NCBI RefSeq assembly: GCF_025717005.1
Contig: NZ_JAOVZU010000004.1
Location: 310,001 to 374,000 of the forward strand
DNA length: 64,000 nt
Source of the DNA: Actinotalea endophytica
GTDB lineage: Bacteria > Actinomycetota > Actinomycetes > Actinomycetales > Cellulomonadaceae
Reading direction: 5' to 3'
In this document: piece by piece, positions 31,629 through 39,920 of the stretch
How the letters are laid out: each line of letters begins with the position of its first letter
Position numbering within the stretch: position 1 is the stretch's first letter
The notes under the pieces: model-generated
Database searches by the model: none
Told to the model about the DNA's origin: nothing
Seen by the model: only the letters and a program-made list of their open reading frames with translations
Translations under genes and position numbers: made by a program

Positions 31629-33071
31629 ATGACCACCAGTGGGCTTCTGGCCCAAGAAGCGCCCGCATCGACGCGGATCGTCCTCGGCCCGAGGCTGAAG
31701 TACCTCGGCCTCACCCTTGTCCTGGCGTGGCACTACTGCCTGTGGTTCGTCCCGGGCTCGTTCCCGTCGCAGTTCCTGCTCGACGACCGGATCACGTTCG
31801 CCTGGCTGATCGCCCTGACCGCCGGCGGCGTGGTCCCGCTGCTGCTGGCGTGGTGGCTGGGTCGCCGGCGCCACCTCGAGGCGAGCGCGCCGCTGGTCTG
31901 GTCGGTCTCGGTGCTCGGCAGCGCCGCGACCGTGGCCCTGACCACGGTCGGGATGAGCTCGGCGTCACTGGCACCCGCGTACCTGTCGGCCGTCGTCATC
32001 GGCGCGAGCAGCGGGGTGCTCTGGGTGCTGTGGGGCGAGGGCCTGGCCCTGCACCGGGCGCGGTTCACGCTCGGTCGCGTCGCGCCCGCCTACGGCGTGG
32101 TCATGCTGGTCGTGGTCGGGGGGGTCTACCTGCTGCCCGGCTGGGGCGCGCCGGCCGTCGACGCACTCCTGCCGCTCGCCTCGGCGTTCCTGCTGCGCTC
32201 GCACGTCCGCGCGCTGCCGGACGGGCAGTACCCGCGGCTCCTGCCGGTCAAGGCCGCGGCCGTCGGCATCCGGACGATCGCGATCGTCGCCGGCATCTCG
32301 TTCGCCGCAGCGGCGGTCTCCTACTACACCGTCGCGATCGTGCCCTGGGAGGCGCTCGGGCACGTGCAGGACTACTTCACCTACGGGATCCTGCTGGGCG
32401 CCGCGATGTTCCTGCTCCTCGCGGTGGTCCAGGCCGTGCCGCTGTGGCACCAGTCGACCTACGGCGCCTACCCGTGGCTCCTGCTGTTCAGCATCGCCGC
32501 GTGCGTCCTGTACCTGTCCGACAGCGGGTTCGAGGCGCCCGCCTTCCTCCTGGCGCTGGCCGTCTCCTCGCTGTTCGAGATCCTGCTCACGATGTACATG
32601 GGCGTCCTCACCCGGCGCGGGTACGTCCCCCCGGCCACCGCGTTCGCGCTGTCCGGCGGGGCGATCCGGCTCGGGATCCTGGTCGGCAACGGCACCGCCC
32701 TGACCTTCGAGCGGGTGCCGGGGCTCGAGGACACCCTCGTGCGCCCGACCTTCGCGCTGCTGGTGGTGATGCTCACGGCGCTGCTGATCTCGATGGTGCG
32801 CCAGGAGTACGCGATCGACGCCCTGACGCGCAACCCGCACTCGGACTCCGAGCTCGCGCTCGTGGTCGAGTCGGTGGCGGAGGAGTTCCGGCTGTCCGGG
32901 CGCGAGCGCGAGATCCTCGAGCTCATCGGCCACGGCTACACGGCGTCGGGCGTGGCCGAGACGCTGGTGATCTCGCCGCACACGGTGAACACCCACGTCC
33001 AGCACATCTACGCGAAGCTCGGCATCCACAAGCGCTCGGAGCTGATCAGCTACCTGCACCGGCGGGGGTAG
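31629..33071 (+). CDS. membrane-anchored LuxR-family transcriptional regulator
   Basis: A 480-residue protein of two parts. Residues ~25-385 contain roughly ten to twelve hydrophobic segments (for example YLGLTLVLAWHYCLWFV and IAIVAGISFAAAAVSYYTVAIV). Residues ~412-480 are a LuxR/GerE helix-turn-helix: LSGREREILELIGHGYTASG, then ISPHTVNTHVQHIYAKLGIHKRSELI. Proteins of this architecture abound in Eggerthellaceae beside specialised reductase operons. It is divergent from the cai/fix-like operon and is its probable substrate-sensing activator, in the place of CaiF (inference). The ribosome site is GGAGAGGGAG. Confidence 0.9.
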   Translation: MTTSGLLAQEAPASTRIVLGPRLKYLGLTLVLAWHYCLWFVPGSFPSQFLLDDRITFAWLIALTAGGVVPLLLAWWLGRRRHLEASAPLVWSVSVLGSAATVALTTVGMSSASLAPAYLSAVVIGASSGVLWVLWGEGLALHRARFTLGRVAPAYGVVMLVVVGGVYLLPGWGAPAVDALLPLASAFLLRSHVRALPDGQYPRLLPVKAAAVGIRTIAIVAGISFAAAAVSYYTVAIVPWEALGHVQDYFTYGILLGAAMFLLLAVVQAVPLWHQSTYGAYPWLLLFSIAACVLYLSDSGFEAPAFLLALAVSSLFEILLTMYMGVLTRRGYVPPATAFALSGGAIRLGILVGNGTALTFERVPGLEDTLVRPTFALLVVMLTALLISMVRQEYAIDALTRNPHSDSELALVVESVAEEFRLSGREREILELIGHGYTASGVAETLVISPHTVNTHVQHIYAKLGIHKRSELISYLHRRG

Positions 33072-33101
33072 GGCGGGGCGCCACGTCGAGGTCGGTGGCG
33101 A

Positions 33102-33123
33102 TTTTGTTGCGTAGAGAGCAAAA
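33102..33123 (+). promoter_or_regulatory. ROK-family operator overlapping the rok start codon
   Basis: An inverted repeat TTTTG (33102-33106) and CAAAA (33119-33123) around a TTGCGTAG core, the last A being the first base of the rok ATG. The same core pattern (TTTGTTGCRTAG, then CAAA) occurs at 37518-37538 in the sugar ABC promoter. Placement over the ribosome site and start codon suggests tight autorepression. Confidence 0.6.
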
Positions 33124-34340
33124 TGACCCGCGTGACCCCTCCCCGGCGCTCGAACGAGCAGGTAACGTCCGGGAACGTGACGATCGACGAGGCCGCGGAC
33201 AGCACCGCCCGGCGACCCGCCGACGCCCCGTTCGCCTGGCCGAGCCTGAGCCAGGGCCAGCGCGCGGTGCTGCTCGACCTGATCCTGCACGGGCCACGGT
33301 CCCGGGCGGAGCTGACCCGGCGCACCGAGCTCTCCCGGGCGACGCTCTCCCGCGTCACGCGTGACCTGGTCAAGCACGGGCTGATCGAGGAGCGCGGGCT
33401 CCAGAACTCCGGACGCGGACGCCCGTCCGACGTCGTCGCGCTGCGACCCGAGGCCGCACTGGTGATGGGCATCGAGCTGACCGGTGAGACGGTCGCGCTC
33501 GCCGTGTGCGACCTGCAGGGCCGCGTGCTCGAGACCAGCGACCGGCCCTTCACGTCGCACGACGTCGACACCGTGCTGCACGAGCTCACCGGCATGGTCG
33601 AGGAGACCCGCGGACGGCACCCCCGACTCACCGCCGTGGGCGTGTGCCTCGGGGCCGACGTGCGGATGGACCGCGGCTCCGCCGTCGTGGTCGACGCGGA
33701 CGGTCTGGGCTGGGACGAGGTCCCCCTCGAGCGGCTGCTGAGCCGCGCCGTCCGGCTGCCGGTCGCGGTCACCAACAACGTGCAGGCCCTGACGATCGCG
33801 CACCACTGGTTCGGCGTCGGTGAGCAGACCCCGTCGTTGGCCGTGATCGCCGTCGGGCTCGGCATCGGCGCGGGGATCGTGCTGGACGGGGAGCTGCTGC
33901 ACGGCTCGCGCGGGCACCCGGGCAAGGTGAGCCACGTCAGGGTCTTCGGAGATGGCCGCACGTGCGATCACGGTCACGTCGGCTGCGCCTCCGCCTACGT
34001 GACGATGCGCGCCATGCAGCGCAACACCGGCCACGCCTCGTTCGACGACCTCGTGCTCGACGTCGCAGCGCACGACGCCGCGGCCCTGGCCGCCGTCCGC
34101 CAGGCGGCCACCGCGCTCGGTGTGGTGATCGCCCAGGTGGTCAACCTCGTCGACGTGAACCGGGTGGTGCTCACCGGGCAGGCCCGGGTGATCTGGGACG
34201 TGGCCGACGAGGCGCTGCGTGCCGCGCTGCTCGAACGCCTCGACCCGGCCGCCGAGCCACCCGAGCTGCTCGTGCACCCGTTCGCCACGACCGACTACGC
34301 GTGGGGTGCCGCGGTCTCGGCGATCCGGCACCTCGTCTAG
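33123..34340 (+). CDS. ROK-family transcriptional repressor
   Basis: A 405-residue NagC/XylR-type regulator. A winged helix occupies about residues 45-100 (ILHGPRSRAELTRRTELSRATLSR), followed by the ROK sugar-kinase-like fold with GLGIGAGIVLDGELLHGSRGHPG. The usual catalytic Asp region reads VTNNVQA, with Asn for Asp. The zinc motif CxCGxxGC is altered to CDHGHVGC. It therefore probably senses a sugar without phosphorylating it. The ATG at 33123 lies inside its own operator with only a weak GAGAG ribosome site. A GTG at 33177 is a possible alternative start. It likely controls the GH42, esterase, ABC and GH95 genes. Confidence 0.9.
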   Translation: MTRVTPPRRSNEQVTSGNVTIDEAADSTARRPADAPFAWPSLSQGQRAVLLDLILHGPRSRAELTRRTELSRATLSRVTRDLVKHGLIEERGLQNSGRGRPSDVVALRPEAALVMGIELTGETVALAVCDLQGRVLETSDRPFTSHDVDTVLHELTGMVEETRGRHPRLTAVGVCLGADVRMDRGSAVVVDADGLGWDEVPLERLLSRAVRLPVAVTNNVQALTIAHHWFGVGEQTPSLAVIAVGLGIGAGIVLDGELLHGSRGHPGKVSHVRVFGDGRTCDHGHVGCASAYVTMRAMQRNTGHASFDDLVLDVAAHDAAALAAVRQAATALGVVIAQVVNLVDVNRVVLTGQARVIWDVADEALRAALLERLDPAAEPPELLVHPFATTDYAWGAAVSAIRHLV

Positions 34341-34360
34341 CCGCTCGACCGATCGCCGCC

Positions 34361-34397
34361 GACCCGACCCGCCCCGACCCGCCCCGACCCGACCCGA
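34361..34397 (+). repeat. CCGACCC simple repeat ahead of GH42
   Basis: A C-rich run of GACCC/GCCCC pentamers, with GCCCCGACCC duplicated in tandem (34371-34380 and 34381-34390), fills most of the 68-nt gap between rok and the GH42 gene. It ends just before the AGGAG ribosome site. It lacks purine-pyrimidine symmetry and does not form a hairpin. It is probably a slippage-prone spacer. Confidence 0.5.
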
Positions 34398-34408
34398 GGA
34401 GCATCCGC

Positions 34409-36463
34409 GTGCCGTTGGATCTGCCCGACCGCCGAGCCACCCGGCGCGACCTGCCCTGGCCGACCCGCGGGCTCGCCTACGGCGGGGACTACAACCCCGA
34501 GCAGTGGCCCGAGTCCGTGCAGCGCGAGGACGTCGCCCTGATGCGCGAGGCAGGCGTGAACCTGGTCACGCTCGGCGTGTTCTCGTGGGGACACCTCGAG
34601 GTCGCGGACGGCGAGTGGGAGCTCGGCTGGCTGGACCGCGTGCTCGACCGGTTGCACGAGAACGAGATCATGGTCGACCTCGCGACCCCGAGCGCCGCAC
34701 CGCCGATCTGGCTGCACCGGGCGCACCCCGAGATCCTGCCGGTGTCGCGGACCGGCGTGCGGTACGCGCAGGGCGGCCGGCTCGGCTGGTGCCCGAGCAG
34801 CCCGGTGTTCCGCCGCTACGCGGTCCGGATGGCATCGGTGCTCGCGGCACGCTACGGCGACCACCCGGCCGTGCGGATGTGGCACGTCGGCAACGAGTTC
34901 GGCGGTGGCAACCGGCACTGCTACTGCGACGTCTCGGCCGCCCACTTCCGTTCGTGGCTCACCGACCGCTACGGCGACGTCACCACGCTCAATGCGGCCT
35001 GGGGCACCGCGTTCTGGGGTCACCGGTACGGGTCGATCGACGAGGTGCTCCCCCCGCGGGACAGCGAGTCCGCCGCGAACCCGTCCCTCCTGCTGGACTT
35101 CGACAGGTTCTCCTCCGACGCCCTGCTCGCCGACTACCAGGCCGAGCGGGACGCGGTGCGCGAGCACGTCCGCGACCGGCCCGTGACCACGAACTTCATG
35201 GTGCAGGAGGGGCCCGGGGTCGTCGACCACGCAGCGTGGTCCGAGCATGTCGACATCCGCGCCAACGACCACTACCTGATCGCCGACGACCCGCTGCCCG
35301 AGGAGGAGTGGGCGTTCGGCGCCGACCGGATGCGCGGTCTCGACCCGAGCCGGCCGTGGCTGCTCATGGAGCACTCGACGAGCGCCGTGAACTGGCAGCC
35401 GCGCAACCGCTCGAAGGCGCCCGGTGAGCTGATGCGCCACTCCCTGACGCACGTCGCCCGCGGGGCCGACGGCGCCCTGTTCTTCCAGTGGCGCCAGTCG
35501 GTGCAGGGCGCCGAGCAGTTCCACTCCGCGATGCTGCCGCACGCCGGCACGCGCACGAAGGTCTGGCAGGAGGTGGTCGAGCTCGGGCAGGCGATGCGCG
35601 CGCTCGGTGAGGTCGCCGGCTCCACGGTCGCACCCGCACCCGTCGCGTTGCTCTACGACGACGTCGCGGGGTGGGCCTGGCAGCGTGGCCAGAAGCCGCA
35701 CCACGACCTGTCCGCCGCGCACGCGGCCCGCGACCTGCACCGGGCCCTGTGGCGCCGCGGGGTGACGTGCGACATCGTGCCTCCGCACGCCGACCTCAGC
35801 GGCCGTGCCGTGGTGCTCGTGCCCGCGCTGTACCTGACCGACGACGCGACGGCGGCGGCGGTCGCGTCGGCGGCGGCCTCGGGAGCCCGGGTCCTGGTCA
35901 CGTATCTCTCGGGCACGGTCGACCCGGACGACCGCGTCCGCACCGGCGGGTACGCCGGAGCGTTCGCCGCGCTGTGCGGCGTCTACGTCGAGGAGTTCTT
36001 CGTCCTGCAGCACCACGAGACGGTCGCCGTGCGCACGGCCGACGGCCACGCGGGAACCGCGCGCGACTGGACCGAGCGCGTGCACGCCGACGACGCCACG
36101 GTGCTCGGCACGTATGCCGAGGGGCACCTGGCGGGCCTCCCGGCGTGGACGCGCCGCGCGGTGGGCGCGGGTGCCGCGTGGTACCTGTCGGCCCGGCTGG
36201 CCGAGTCGACCCTGACCCGTGTCGTCGACGACGTGCTGGCCGACGCGGGGCTGACCGCGCCGGCGCAGGCGGCCCCGGGGATCGAGGTCGTCCGCCGGGT
36301 CGGCGAGGGTCGCTCGTGGATGTTCCTGATCAACCACACCGACCGGGACGTGCCGGTCGCCGCGACCGGCCACGAGCTGCTCACCCGGCAGGACGTGGCC
36401 GGGTCGCTGACGATCCCGGCCGGCGCGGTCCGGGCCGTCCGGGAGGCGGACCGCGCCGGTTGA
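34409..36463 (+). CDS. glycoside hydrolase family 42 beta-galactosidase (second copy)
   Basis: A 684-residue GH42 enzyme beginning at GTG with an AGGAG ribosome site eight bases upstream. The classic N-terminal YGGDYNPEQWP is present. The acid/base is Glu163 in WHVGNEFGG, and the nucleophile Glu321 in LLMEHSTSAVNWQ. Cys128 and the CYC pair near 171-173 recall the zinc-site cysteines of some GH42 members. No signal peptide is present. It follows rok by 68 nt in the same direction. Expected role: removing terminal galactose from imported glycans, for example xyloglucan or arabinogalactan pieces. Confidence 0.94.
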   Translation: MPLDLPDRRATRRDLPWPTRGLAYGGDYNPEQWPESVQREDVALMREAGVNLVTLGVFSWGHLEVADGEWELGWLDRVLDRLHENEIMVDLATPSAAPPIWLHRAHPEILPVSRTGVRYAQGGRLGWCPSSPVFRRYAVRMASVLAARYGDHPAVRMWHVGNEFGGGNRHCYCDVSAAHFRSWLTDRYGDVTTLNAAWGTAFWGHRYGSIDEVLPPRDSESAANPSLLLDFDRFSSDALLADYQAERDAVREHVRDRPVTTNFMVQEGPGVVDHAAWSEHVDIRANDHYLIADDPLPEEEWAFGADRMRGLDPSRPWLLMEHSTSAVNWQPRNRSKAPGELMRHSLTHVARGADGALFFQWRQSVQGAEQFHSAMLPHAGTRTKVWQEVVELGQAMRALGEVAGSTVAPAPVALLYDDVAGWAWQRGQKPHHDLSAAHAARDLHRALWRRGVTCDIVPPHADLSGRAVVLVPALYLTDDATAAAVASAAASGARVLVTYLSGTVDPDDRVRTGGYAGAFAALCGVYVEEFFVLQHHETVAVRTADGHAGTARDWTERVHADDATVLGTYAEGHLAGLPAWTRRAVGAGAAWYLSARLAESTLTRVVDDVLADAGLTAPAQAAPGIEVVRRVGEGRSWMFLINHTDRDVPVAATGHELLTRQDVAGSLTIPAGAVRAVREADRAG

Positions 36464-36504
36464 GCCGGGTCAGACCGGGCGGTGTGCGAGCCGGTCCGCC
36501 ACCC

Positions 36505-37491
36505 TCACGACAGGACGCCGCGCAACCACTCGACCTGGCGCTCCCAGTGGAACCACTGGCCACCCTCGTGCCCGTTGTGCGGGTAGACCGCGATCTCGGC
36601 CGGCGGTCGGACAGCGGCCCGCTCACCCCACGCGTGGTAGGCCGCGAACACGGTCGACGGGAGCACCTTGCCGTCCATCAGGGCCACCGAGAACAGCGCC
36701 GGGACCTGGGCCCTGCGCCCGAGCGCAGCGGCGTCGAAGCCGCTCAGCGTCGCCAGGACGGCGTCGGCCCGGCCGCGGTGGACCGCGAGGTAGCTCGTGA
36801 TCTCGGTGAACGGAGCTTCCGGGGTCATCTCGACCGATCGGCGGAAGTCGCACAGGAAGGGCACGTCGGGCAGGCACGCGCGCACCGCCGGCCCGGTGAG
36901 CCCGGCCACCGCGATCGCGATGCCGCCGCCCTGGCTGCCCCCCGTCACGGCGACGCGCTCCGCGTCGACGAAGGGGAGGTCGCGGACTGCGTCGACCAGG
37001 CGCACGCCGTCGGTGTACAGGCGCCGGAAGTAGTAGGTCTCGCGGCTCTCGATGCCGCGGGTCATGAATCCGGGGAAGGACGGACCGGACCCGTGCGGGT
37101 CGGGGGTGTCGCCGCCGCCGCCCCATCCACTGCCCTGGCCGCGGTTGTCCATGAAGACGTGCACGAAGCCGGCCGCCGCCCAGAGCATGCGCTCGCCGGG
37201 CCGCCCGCGACCCCCGTTGTACCCGTTGTACTCGATCACGGTCGGCAGCGGTTCGTCGGTGCGTGGGCGGGTGACCCACGCCCGGACCGGCTCGCCCCCG
37301 AAGCCCGGGAAGGTGAGGTCGAGCACCTCGAGGGCCGTGATCGGGGTCGGCGCCGCCTCGAGGACGATGTCGCCCCCGGCGTCCCGGGCCTGCGCCAGCG
37401 TGCTCGCCCAGAAGTCGTCCAGGTCGGACGGCTCGGGCAGGTCGGGCCGGTAGCGGCGCAGCTCCTCGAGGGGCATGTCGGTCAACGGCAC
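36505..37491 (-). CDS. acetyl xylan esterase / cephalosporin-C deacetylase family (AXE1, CE7)
   Basis: A 328-residue CE7 esterase. The N-terminus PLTDMPLEELRRYRPDL is the family signature and decides the GTG start at 37491, which has AGGGA six bases upstream. Catalytic Ser186 lies in VTGGSQGGG, with RGQGSGWGG at 117-125. The late Asp (ALMDGKVLPST) and His (PHNGHEGG) complete the triad. It removes O-acetyl groups from small sugars inside the cell. It is divergent from the sugar ABC operon and shares its operator, so it belongs to the ROK regulon. It is convergent with GH42. Confidence 0.93.
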   Translation of the reverse strand: MPLTDMPLEELRRYRPDLPEPSDLDDFWASTLAQARDAGGDIVLEAAPTPITALEVLDLTFPGFGGEPVRAWVTRPRTDEPLPTVIEYNGYNGGRGRPGERMLWAAAGFVHVFMDNRGQGSGWGGGGDTPDPHGSGPSFPGFMTRGIESRETYYFRRLYTDGVRLVDAVRDLPFVDAERVAVTGGSQGGGIAIAVAGLTGPAVRACLPDVPFLCDFRRSVEMTPEAPFTEITSYLAVHRGRADAVLATLSGFDAAALGRRAQVPALFSVALMDGKVLPSTVFAAYHAWGERAAVRPPAEIAVYPHNGHEGGQWFHWERQVEWLRGVLS

Positions 37492-37510
37492 GGCGATCCC
37501 TGCTTCCCTG

Positions 37511-37539
37511 TTGACAGTTTGTTGCATAGCGCTACAAAC
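37511..37539 (+). promoter_or_regulatory. promoter with ROK operator of the sugar ABC operon
   Basis: The -35 TTGACA (37511-37516, exact consensus) is followed after 16 nt by TACAAA (37533-37538). An inverted repeat GTTTGT (37517-37522) with ACAAAC (37534-37539) fills the spacer and -10, with the same TTGCATAG core as the site at rok. A repressor bound here would block this promoter and also the divergent esterase gene, whose start lies 20 nt away. Confidence 0.7.
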
Positions 37540-37596
37540 TCTACAAGGCTGCTGGCACTGGCCACTAGCGACACAGGCGTCGAAGGGACTGATCTC

Positions 37597-38934
37597 GTGG
37601 CAGCAAGGACCACCACCCCTCTGGGATGGCGACGGACAACGGCCGCGGTCGCCGCCGCGGCGAGCATCGCCGCACTCGCGGCCTGCGGCTCGACCGGCGA
37701 CAACACCGCATCCGGCGAGTCCGGTGGTGCGGCCGACGCGGGCTCCGACCCCACCACCGTCGAGTTCTGGGGCTGGGTTCCCGGCCTGGAGGACCTCGTC
37801 GCGCAGTGGAACGACGAGAACCCGGACATCCAGGTCAACTTCCACCGGATGACCGGTGACGACGGCCAGAAGGTCGAGGCCGCGGTCGACGCGGGCGCCG
37901 GCCCCGACCTCGTCCAGCTCAGCACCCACTCGCTGCCCGACTACGTCATCCAGAAGCGCGTGCAGGACATCACCGAGTACGTCTCGGGCGACGAGGCGAA
38001 CTACACCCCCGCGGCATGGGCCTCGGTCACGTTCGACGGCCACGTGTACGGCGTCCCGCAGGGCATCGGGCCCACCGGGATGATGTACCGGCAGGACATC
38101 CTCGACCAGTACGGCATCCCGGTCCCGACCACCTGGGACGAGTACCTGCAGGCGGCCCGCGACCTGCACGCGGCCAACCCCGACGTCTACATCGCGAACC
38201 TCTCCCCCGGTGAGATCGGCCAGTGGATGCAGGAGGTCCAGCAGGCCGAGGGCAGCTGGTACGGCATCGACGGAGACTCCTGGACGGTGGGCGTGAACGA
38301 CGCGGCGAGCAAGCAGGTCGCCGAGCGCTGGCAGACGCTCCTCGACGAGGGGCTCGTCACGACCGAGCTGATGTGGACCCCGGAGTACTGGTCGCTGGTG
38401 AACGCCGGCACCATCGCGACGATCAGCTACGCGGCCTGGTTCCCGAACGCGCTGGTCGAGAACGCCGCCGACACCTCCGGACTGTGGCGGGTCGCCCCGA
38501 TGCCCACACCGGCCGGGTCGGACAACCAGGGCGACTCGGGTGGCGCGGCGGTGGTCGTGCTGGCCGGCGCCGAGCAGCCCGCCGCGGCTGCGGCGTTCGC
38601 GTCCTGGCTGAACGGCTCCGACGAGACCCAGGAGGCGCTGATCGTGGACGGCGGTCTCTTCCCGTCGACGATCAACGGCCTGGCGAACCCCGCCCTGATG
38701 GAGGCGAGCGACTTCTTCGGTGGGCAGGTCATCAACGAGGTGTTCGCCGAGTCCGCCGCCAAGACCCCGGCCACGTGGGTGGACGGCCCGGACTACGGCA
38801 CGGCCCAGACCGCGGTGCTCGACGAGTTCGCCAAGGTCGTCGCGGGTTCGGAGACCTTCGTCGAGGCGCTGGACAACGCCCAGGCAGCGGTCGTGGCCGA
38901 CCTCGAGGCGCGCGGCCTGTCCGTGAGCGAATGA
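37597..38934 (+). CDS. carbohydrate ABC transporter solute-binding lipoprotein (SBP family 1)
   Basis: A 445-residue lipoprotein, first gene of a four-gene sugar operon. The signal peptide ends LAAC with lipidated Cys30. The mature part begins with a Ser/Gly-rich linker, then VEFWGWVPGLEDLVAQWNDENPDIQV, a typical family 1 start. IGPTGMMYRQDILDQYGIPVPTTWDEYLQAA and GGAAVVVLAGAEQ blocks follow. The start is GTG at 37597, chosen because AAGGGA lies upstream and the lipobox then falls at the normal distance. Its stop overlaps the first permease (ATGA). Confidence 0.93.
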   Translation: MAARTTTPLGWRRTTAAVAAAASIAALAACGSTGDNTASGESGGAADAGSDPTTVEFWGWVPGLEDLVAQWNDENPDIQVNFHRMTGDDGQKVEAAVDAGAGPDLVQLSTHSLPDYVIQKRVQDITEYVSGDEANYTPAAWASVTFDGHVYGVPQGIGPTGMMYRQDILDQYGIPVPTTWDEYLQAARDLHAANPDVYIANLSPGEIGQWMQEVQQAEGSWYGIDGDSWTVGVNDAASKQVAERWQTLLDEGLVTTELMWTPEYWSLVNAGTIATISYAAWFPNALVENAADTSGLWRVAPMPTPAGSDNQGDSGGAAVVVLAGAEQPAAAAAFASWLNGSDETQEALIVDGGLFPSTINGLANPALMEASDFFGGQVINEVFAESAAKTPATWVDGPDYGTAQTAVLDEFAKVVAGSETFVEALDNAQAAVVADLEARGLSVSE

Positions 38935-39920
38935 GCACCATGCCGACGGGCCGGACGGTGCAGGCGTCGCGCGAGCGAGACCGACCTGCACCGTCCGACC
39001 AGGCCCCCGCCCTCCCCCGCCGCCGCCGGGTCGGCGGGGGAGGCGCCGCCCCCTACCTCTTCGTCCTGCCGTTCGTCGTGCTGTTCGTCGTCTTCATGGT
39101 CGCGCCGATCGTCATCGCGATCGTGAACAGCACGTTCTCGAGCCAGTCGTCCGGGCTCGGCTTCGGCGGCGCGAGCACGGTCTTCGTGGGGGTGCAGAAC
39201 TACCTGCGGGCGTTCGGTGACCGCGACTTCCTGGCGAGCTTCGGCCGCGTGCTGCTGTACGGCGTGGTCCAGGTGCCGCTCATGATGGTCATCGCAGCCA
39301 CCCTCGCGCTGCTGTTCGACTCGGCCCTGGTGCGCGCCAAGCGTGCCTTCCAGTTCGCGGTCTTCCTGCCGTACGCGGTCCCCGGCGTGATCGCCGCACT
39401 GCTGTGGGGCTTCTTCTACCAACCCTCGGTGAGCCCGCTCGTGCAGGGCCTGCAGTCGCTCGGCATCGATGCGGACCTGCTCGCGCCGGGGACGATCCTC
39501 TGGTCGGTCGCGAACGTCGGCATCTGGTCCTACGCGGGGATCAACATGATCATCCTGTTCTCCGCACTGCAGGCCGTGCCGAGCGAGGTGTTCGAGGCCG
39601 CCCGGCTGGACGGCGCAGGCGACCTGCGGATCGCCCTGAGCATCAAGCTGCCGATGATCGCCCCGGCGGTGCTCCTCACCACGCTGTCGACCGTGATCGG
39701 CACCCTGCAGCTGTTCAACGAGCCGCAGGTGCTGCAGTCCATCACCCCGAACATCTCCAGCGACTGGACGCCCAACATGGCCGTGTACGCGGCGTCGACC
39801 CTGGGGCGGGACGCTCACCTCGGGTCGGCGATGGCCGTGATCCTCGGCGTCGTCACGCTCGCGGTGTCGCTGCTGCTGGTCCGCGCGACCAACGTCCGAG
39901 AAGGAGGGAACGGCCGATGA
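38931..39920 (+). CDS. carbohydrate ABC transporter permease (MalF-type)
   Basis: A 329-residue inner-membrane protein with six helices after a ~35-residue Arg/Pro-rich cytoplasmic tail. The EAA loop EVFEAARLDGAGDLRIALSIKLPM contacts the ATPase. FLPYAVPGVIAALLWGFFYQP is typical of the first permease of CUT1 sugar importers. It overlaps the binding-protein stop and the next permease start by 4 bp each. No ATPase gene is in the operon, so a shared MsiK-like ATPase elsewhere in the genome probably energises it. Confidence 0.93.
   Translation: MSTMPTGRTVQASRERDRPAPSDQAPALPRRRRVGGGGAAPYLFVLPFVVLFVVFMVAPIVIAIVNSTFSSQSSGLGFGGASTVFVGVQNYLRAFGDRDFLASFGRVLLYGVVQVPLMMVIAATLALLFDSALVRAKRAFQFAVFLPYAVPGVIAALLWGFFYQPSVSPLVQGLQSLGIDADLLAPGTILWSVANVGIWSYAGINMIILFSALQAVPSEVFEAARLDGAGDLRIALSIKLPMIAPAVLLTTLSTVIGTLQLFNEPQVLQSITPNISSDWTPNMAVYAASTLGRDAHLGSAMAVILGVVTLAVSLLLVRATNVREGGNGR

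Noticed and set aside
31965-34331. A 788-codon minus-strand open frame opposite luxR and rok
   Set aside because: Composition is typical of an antisense shadow (His/Arg/Gln/Gly-rich), and it lies over two well-supported plus-strand genes.
34361-34397. Rho-independent terminator between rok and GH42
   Set aside because: The C-rich run has no complementary G-rich arm in the gap, so no hairpin forms.
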